Positions 61,513-64,000 of a stretch of 64,000 nt of DNA are shown here, piece after piece (positions within the stretch are counted from its first letter, which is position 1; every line of letters starts with the position of its first letter). The position numbers and the translations under genes were made by a program. This stretch comes from an uncultured Roseibium sp. GTDB taxonomy: Bacteria; Pseudomonadota; Alphaproteobacteria; Rhizobiales; Stappiaceae. Location of the stretch: positions 124,001 to 188,000 of the forward strand of contig NZ_CANLVF010000002.1 in NCBI RefSeq assembly GCF_947494555.1, in the 5' to 3' direction. Below the pieces are notes generated by a model, which worked only from the letters and a program-made list of their open reading frames with translations, was not told the DNA's origin and made no database searches.

Positions 61513-61986
61513 ATGAACCTTAGTGGAAGCTGTCACTGCAGTTCGGTTGAATTCCGGGTGGTAAGCAAGTGCCCCTACCCCTACATGCGCTGTTACTGCT
61601 CCATATGCAGGAAAATCGGCGGCAGCGGCGGATACGCCATCAATCTCATGGCTGATGCGACTACCCTTGAGGTCGTTGGCGAAGAAAACAAGACACACTA
61701 CAACGCTGTGATAGATGGATCACCAAGCCAGGCAGAAAGGCACTTCTGCTCACGCTGCGGGGCGCATTTGTGGTTATGGGACCCACGCTGGCCGGAACTC
61801 GTTCATCCGCATGCCGGAGCCATCGACACGCCCTTGCCAAGCACCCCGGAAACCGTCCATATCATGCTGGAATTCAAAGCGGACTGGGTCGAGGTGCCTG
61901 AAGGACCAGGCCATGTCCATTTTCAGCGTTATCCGGATATGTCCATAAAAGACTGGCACAAATCCAAAGGGCTCTACCAGACATAA
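61513..61986 (+). CDS. GFA family (Mss4-like) zinc protein
   Basis: The 157-residue protein belongs to the family named after glutathione-dependent formaldehyde-activating enzyme. Its zinc cysteines are all present: LSGSCHCSSVEF, RCYCSICRKIGG and FCSRCGAHLWLWD. The family name does not prove that activity. It sits 21 bases after alaX and nine before sseA. Confidence 0.9.
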   Translation: MNLSGSCHCSSVEFRVVSKCPYPYMRCYCSICRKIGGSGGYAINLMADATTLEVVGEENKTHYNAVIDGSPSQAERHFCSRCGAHLWLWDPRWPELVHPHAGAIDTPLPSTPETVHIMLEFKADWVEVPEGPGHVHFQRYPDMSIKDWHKSKGLYQT

Positions 61987-61995
61987 GGAACTGCC

Positions 61996-62841
61996 ATGAC
62001 CGACCATCCACTTGTCAGCACGCAATGGCTGGCCGATCATCTTCAGTCTCCCGATCTTGCAGTCATCAACGCGTGGATGCCGCCAGTCACTCATCCGGAC
62101 GCACCATCCGTATATCCGCACGCCCATGTCCCGGGCGCTGTATTCTTCGACGTGAACGAGATTTGCGACAAGAATTCCGACCTTCCGCACATGTTGCCCG
62201 CACCACACGTCTTTTCGTCGGCCATGCGCAAGCTCGGGATCGGCGACGGCCAGACGATCGTCGTCTACGACGACTTTGGGTTTTATTCCGCGCCCCGCGT
62301 CTGGTGGACCCTGCGCACGATGGGCGCAGAACGTGTCTTTGTGCTTGATGGAGGATTTCCGAAATGGCGCGCTGAGAACCGTCCAGTGACCGACGACCAG
62401 CCGCGCATCGTGCAAAGCCACTTCAGCGCAAGACTGAACCACGGTGCCGTTGCCGATCTTTCTCAAATGAAAAAGAGCATTCAGACAGGCGACCGCCAGG
62501 TCCTCGACGCAAGATCCTCTGACCGATTTGCAGGGACAGCCCCTGAGCCGCGTGCCGGGCTTCGATCCGGTCACATGCCGACGGCTTTCAACTTGCCTTT
62601 CACGCAGTTGCTCAATGAAGACGGCACGTTCCGGGGACATGAAGATCTCGAAGCGCTCTATAAAGCCGCAGGTATCGATTTACAGAAGCCGGTCACAACC
62701 ACATGCGGGTCCGGTGTTACGGCCGCGATCCTGACGCTCGGCCTTACTATCCTTGGGGCGCGTGACCTTGCTCTTTATGACGGATCTTGGGTCGAATGGG
62801 GTGGAAGAGACGACACGGACATAGTTACAGAAAAGGCCTAG
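61996..62841 (+). CDS. sseA: 3-mercaptopyruvate sulfurtransferase SseA
   Basis: This two-rhodanese-domain enzyme transfers sulfur from 3-mercaptopyruvate to thiols or cyanide. The 281-residue protein has the inactive first domain (VINAWMPPVTHPDA ... HVPGAVFFDVNEICD, VVYDDFGFYSAPRVWWTLR) and the active second domain with Cys in the loop TTCGSGVTAAILTLGL, the CGSGVTA sequence that marks mercaptopyruvate rather than thiosulfate specificity. It is the last gene of the run that begins with the LysE exporter. Confidence 0.94.
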   Translation: MTDHPLVSTQWLADHLQSPDLAVINAWMPPVTHPDAPSVYPHAHVPGAVFFDVNEICDKNSDLPHMLPAPHVFSSAMRKLGIGDGQTIVVYDDFGFYSAPRVWWTLRTMGAERVFVLDGGFPKWRAENRPVTDDQPRIVQSHFSARLNHGAVADLSQMKKSIQTGDRQVLDARSSDRFAGTAPEPRAGLRSGHMPTAFNLPFTQLLNEDGTFRGHEDLEALYKAAGIDLQKPVTTTCGSGVTAAILTLGLTILGARDLALYDGSWVEWGGRDDTDIVTEKA

Positions 62842-62879
62842 TTTCCCGGCAGCGACTACGTCGACCGGGTGATACGTCA

Positions 62880-63587
62880 TCAACCCGAGCCGTGAATGTC
62901 GAGAGACCAATCGAGCGTTGAAGGAAGCGGTGTCCATAGACCGGTCCGGACACCCGCCAGCCGCAACATGCGCGCTGTCCAGGTATTGCATCCCACCAGG
63001 GCATTAAACCCGCCTTTTGCGGGAAAGAAGATATCGTGGGCATCATATGACGCGCCGTCGATGGCGCGTGGTGGGTCCGCTGTATCCGTTCCAAAACTGT
63101 CCTGTACGCCCTTCAGCAGTTTCTGAAACTCTGCTGGAGACAGTGCCAGGGTGCGCACATTCTCATGCTCGGGCGGGATCGTGCTGGATCTTCGAACATG
63201 CATGACCGAGTGATCCCAGGTCAGCGCTGCAAATACCGGGCCCGGCTTCAATTCGGCCCAAGTCGGTGTTTCCAGGTAAAACGAGCGCCCTCCCCAACCC
63301 ACGACGATCCAAAAAACGCCCGGGTAGTCCAGCTCCAACCCCTCGGCACTTACGAATGAAAGCGCTTCAAGAACGTCAGGGTCTGCCGGAAGTGCAATGT
63401 CTGTATGGATAGGATTTGAAAGAATGAGGATCTGCCGCGTTTGAACGTCCGAAAGATCCTGCTTCTCAGCTGAAACGGAAATGGGCCCCGGGATCAGGAT
63501 CCCGAGGCCCATTGCAAGACACGCTCCAAAAGCGATCAGCACGCCACCCCACAAAATCTTTCGGGCGATACTGACCAGCACGATCAA
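62880..63587 (-). CDS. TIGR02117/DUF2459 family membrane-anchored protein
   Basis: The 235-residue protein has one N-terminal membrane helix (ILWGGVLIAFGACLAMGLGILIPG) and a periplasmic domain with family stretches ILILSNPIHTDIALP, FWIVVGWGGRSFYLETPTW, HVRRSSTIPPEHENVRTLALSPAEFQKLLKGV and FNALVGCNTWTARMLRLAGVRTGLWTPLPSTL. The conserved His in NPIHTD and Cys in VGCNTW could form a hydrolase-like site, but function is unknown. Confidence 0.87.
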   Translation of the reverse strand: MIVLVSIARKILWGGVLIAFGACLAMGLGILIPGPISVSAEKQDLSDVQTRQILILSNPIHTDIALPADPDVLEALSFVSAEGLELDYPGVFWIVVGWGGRSFYLETPTWAELKPGPVFAALTWDHSVMHVRRSSTIPPEHENVRTLALSPAEFQKLLKGVQDSFGTDTADPPRAIDGASYDAHDIFFPAKGGFNALVGCNTWTARMLRLAGVRTGLWTPLPSTLDWSLDIHGSG

Positions 63588-63593
63588 ACCTGA

Positions 63594-64000
63594 TCAGTGA
63601 TGCAGGATCTGGCTGAGGAACAGCTTCGTGCGCTCGTGTTGCGGATTGACGAAGAAATCTTCCGGTTCGTTTTGCTCCACGATCTGTCCGGCGTCCATGA
63701 AGATCACACGGTTGGCAACCTTACGGGCAAAACCCATTTCGTGGGTCACGCACAGCATGGTCATGCCTTCTTCGGCAAGACCGACCATAACGTCCAGAAC
63801 TTCCTTGATCATTTCAGGGTCAAGCGCTGACGTCGGCTCATCGAAAAGCATAATTTTCGGGTTCATGCAAAGCGAACGGGCGATTGCCACACGTTGTTGC
63901 TGACCACCGGAAAGCTGCCCGGGATACTTCAGTGCCTGCTCGGGGATCTTGACGCGCTCCAGATACTGCATGGCAACATCTTCAGCTTCCTTCTTGGGCA
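63594..64000 (-). CDS. aapP: Polar amino-acid ABC transporter ATPase, C-terminal part (AapP/GlnQ type)
   Basis: The frame is open across the window edge and encodes the last 134 residues of an amino-acid uptake ATPase. It shows the ABC signature [19 protein letters not shown], Walker [16 protein letters not shown], the H-loop [21 protein letters not shown] and a C terminus ending FLSQILHH. Sequence style ([17 protein letters not shown]) fits AapP of the general L-amino-acid transporter. Walker A lies outside the window, as should the permease genes aapM and aapQ. Confidence 0.9.
   Translation of the reverse strand, partial: PKKEAEDVAMQYLERVKIPEQALKYPGQLSGGQQQRVAIARSLCMNPKIMLFDEPTSALDPEMIKEVLDVMVGLAEEGMTMLCVTHEMGFARKVANRVIFMDAGQIVEQNEPEDFFVNPQHERTKLFLSQILHH

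Noticed and set aside
1..64000. CRISPR arrays, insertion sequences, rRNA genes, replication origin
   Set aside because: No regularly spaced repeats, transposase genes, rRNA sequence or DnaA-box cluster were recognised.

Overview
The window (64 kb, GC-rich, densely coded) looks like chromosomal DNA of an alphaproteobacterium of the order Hyphomicrobiales, most likely a marine Stappiaceae relative (Roseibium/Labrenzia type). This is inferred from gene content and order: an ExoR-type Sel1 protein, popZ between tolC and valS, a sufS2-B-C-D-S-T-A operon, an aerobic CobN-type cobalamin operon and an AapP-like ABC ATPase. I see no integrase, transposase, plasmid gene or CRISPR array.

Layout. 0-8.8 kb: dgt (cut by the window edge) diverging from erpA and xthA; a small secreted Cys-rich protein; exoR; parE; a RhlE-type helicase; a diguanylate cyclase with a CtrA-like box upstream. 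8.8-18.1 kb (minus strand): a long Fe-S assembly operon, sufS2-sufB-[three uncharacterised ORFs]-sufC-sufD-sufS-sufT-sufA-tenA, with an Irr-type palindrome at the promoter. 18.2-28.9 kb: an alpha/beta hydrolase, a GNAT enzyme, a DUF2155 protein, valS, a DUF1284 protein, popZ, tolC, pcm, tRNA-Cys, a small coiled-coil/beta protein and a GCS2-family ligase. 29.4-41.0 kb: cobalamin genes, cobC and cobD on plus, and a minus-strand operon (B12 riboswitch-cobP-cobW-cobN-cobO-GNAT-YrhK-cobQ). 41.3-42.4 kb: tRNA-Asn and a secreted protein with a VPLPA-CTERM sorting tail.

43.2-49.1 kb: an amino-sugar and cell-wall recycling locus. nagA, a two-SIS-domain deaminase/isomerase and a GntR regulator face murQ, a ROK kinase and cutC. 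The same 11-bp-spaced direct repeat lies in front of gntR/murQ and in front of the ROK kinase. 50.4-55.5 kb: a lipid-modification module (FAD oxidoreductase, DUF1365, CFA-synthase-like methyltransferase) converging on an SDR gene and a ChrR-like cupin gene. Both transcription units start from a TGATCC-N16-CGTA element like those used by ECF11/RpoE sigma factors. The ChrR homologue has lost three of the four zinc ligands of the anti-sigma domain, and no sigma factor gene lies beside it.

55.8-64 kb: cysK, a cardiolipin synthase, a membrane protein, then a tight run of LysE exporter, thioredoxin-reductase-like flavoprotein, AlaX, GFA-family protein and SseA, which may serve thiol and amino-acid handling. 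A TIGR02117-like lipid-anchored or membrane-anchored protein and the 3' part of an amino-acid ABC transporter ATPase close the window.

The points most worth following are the zinc-less ChrR with its matched promoters, the three unknown ORFs inside the suf operon, and the GNAT/YrhK pair translationally coupled into the cobalamin operon. All family assignments come from reading motifs by eye; no database search was run.
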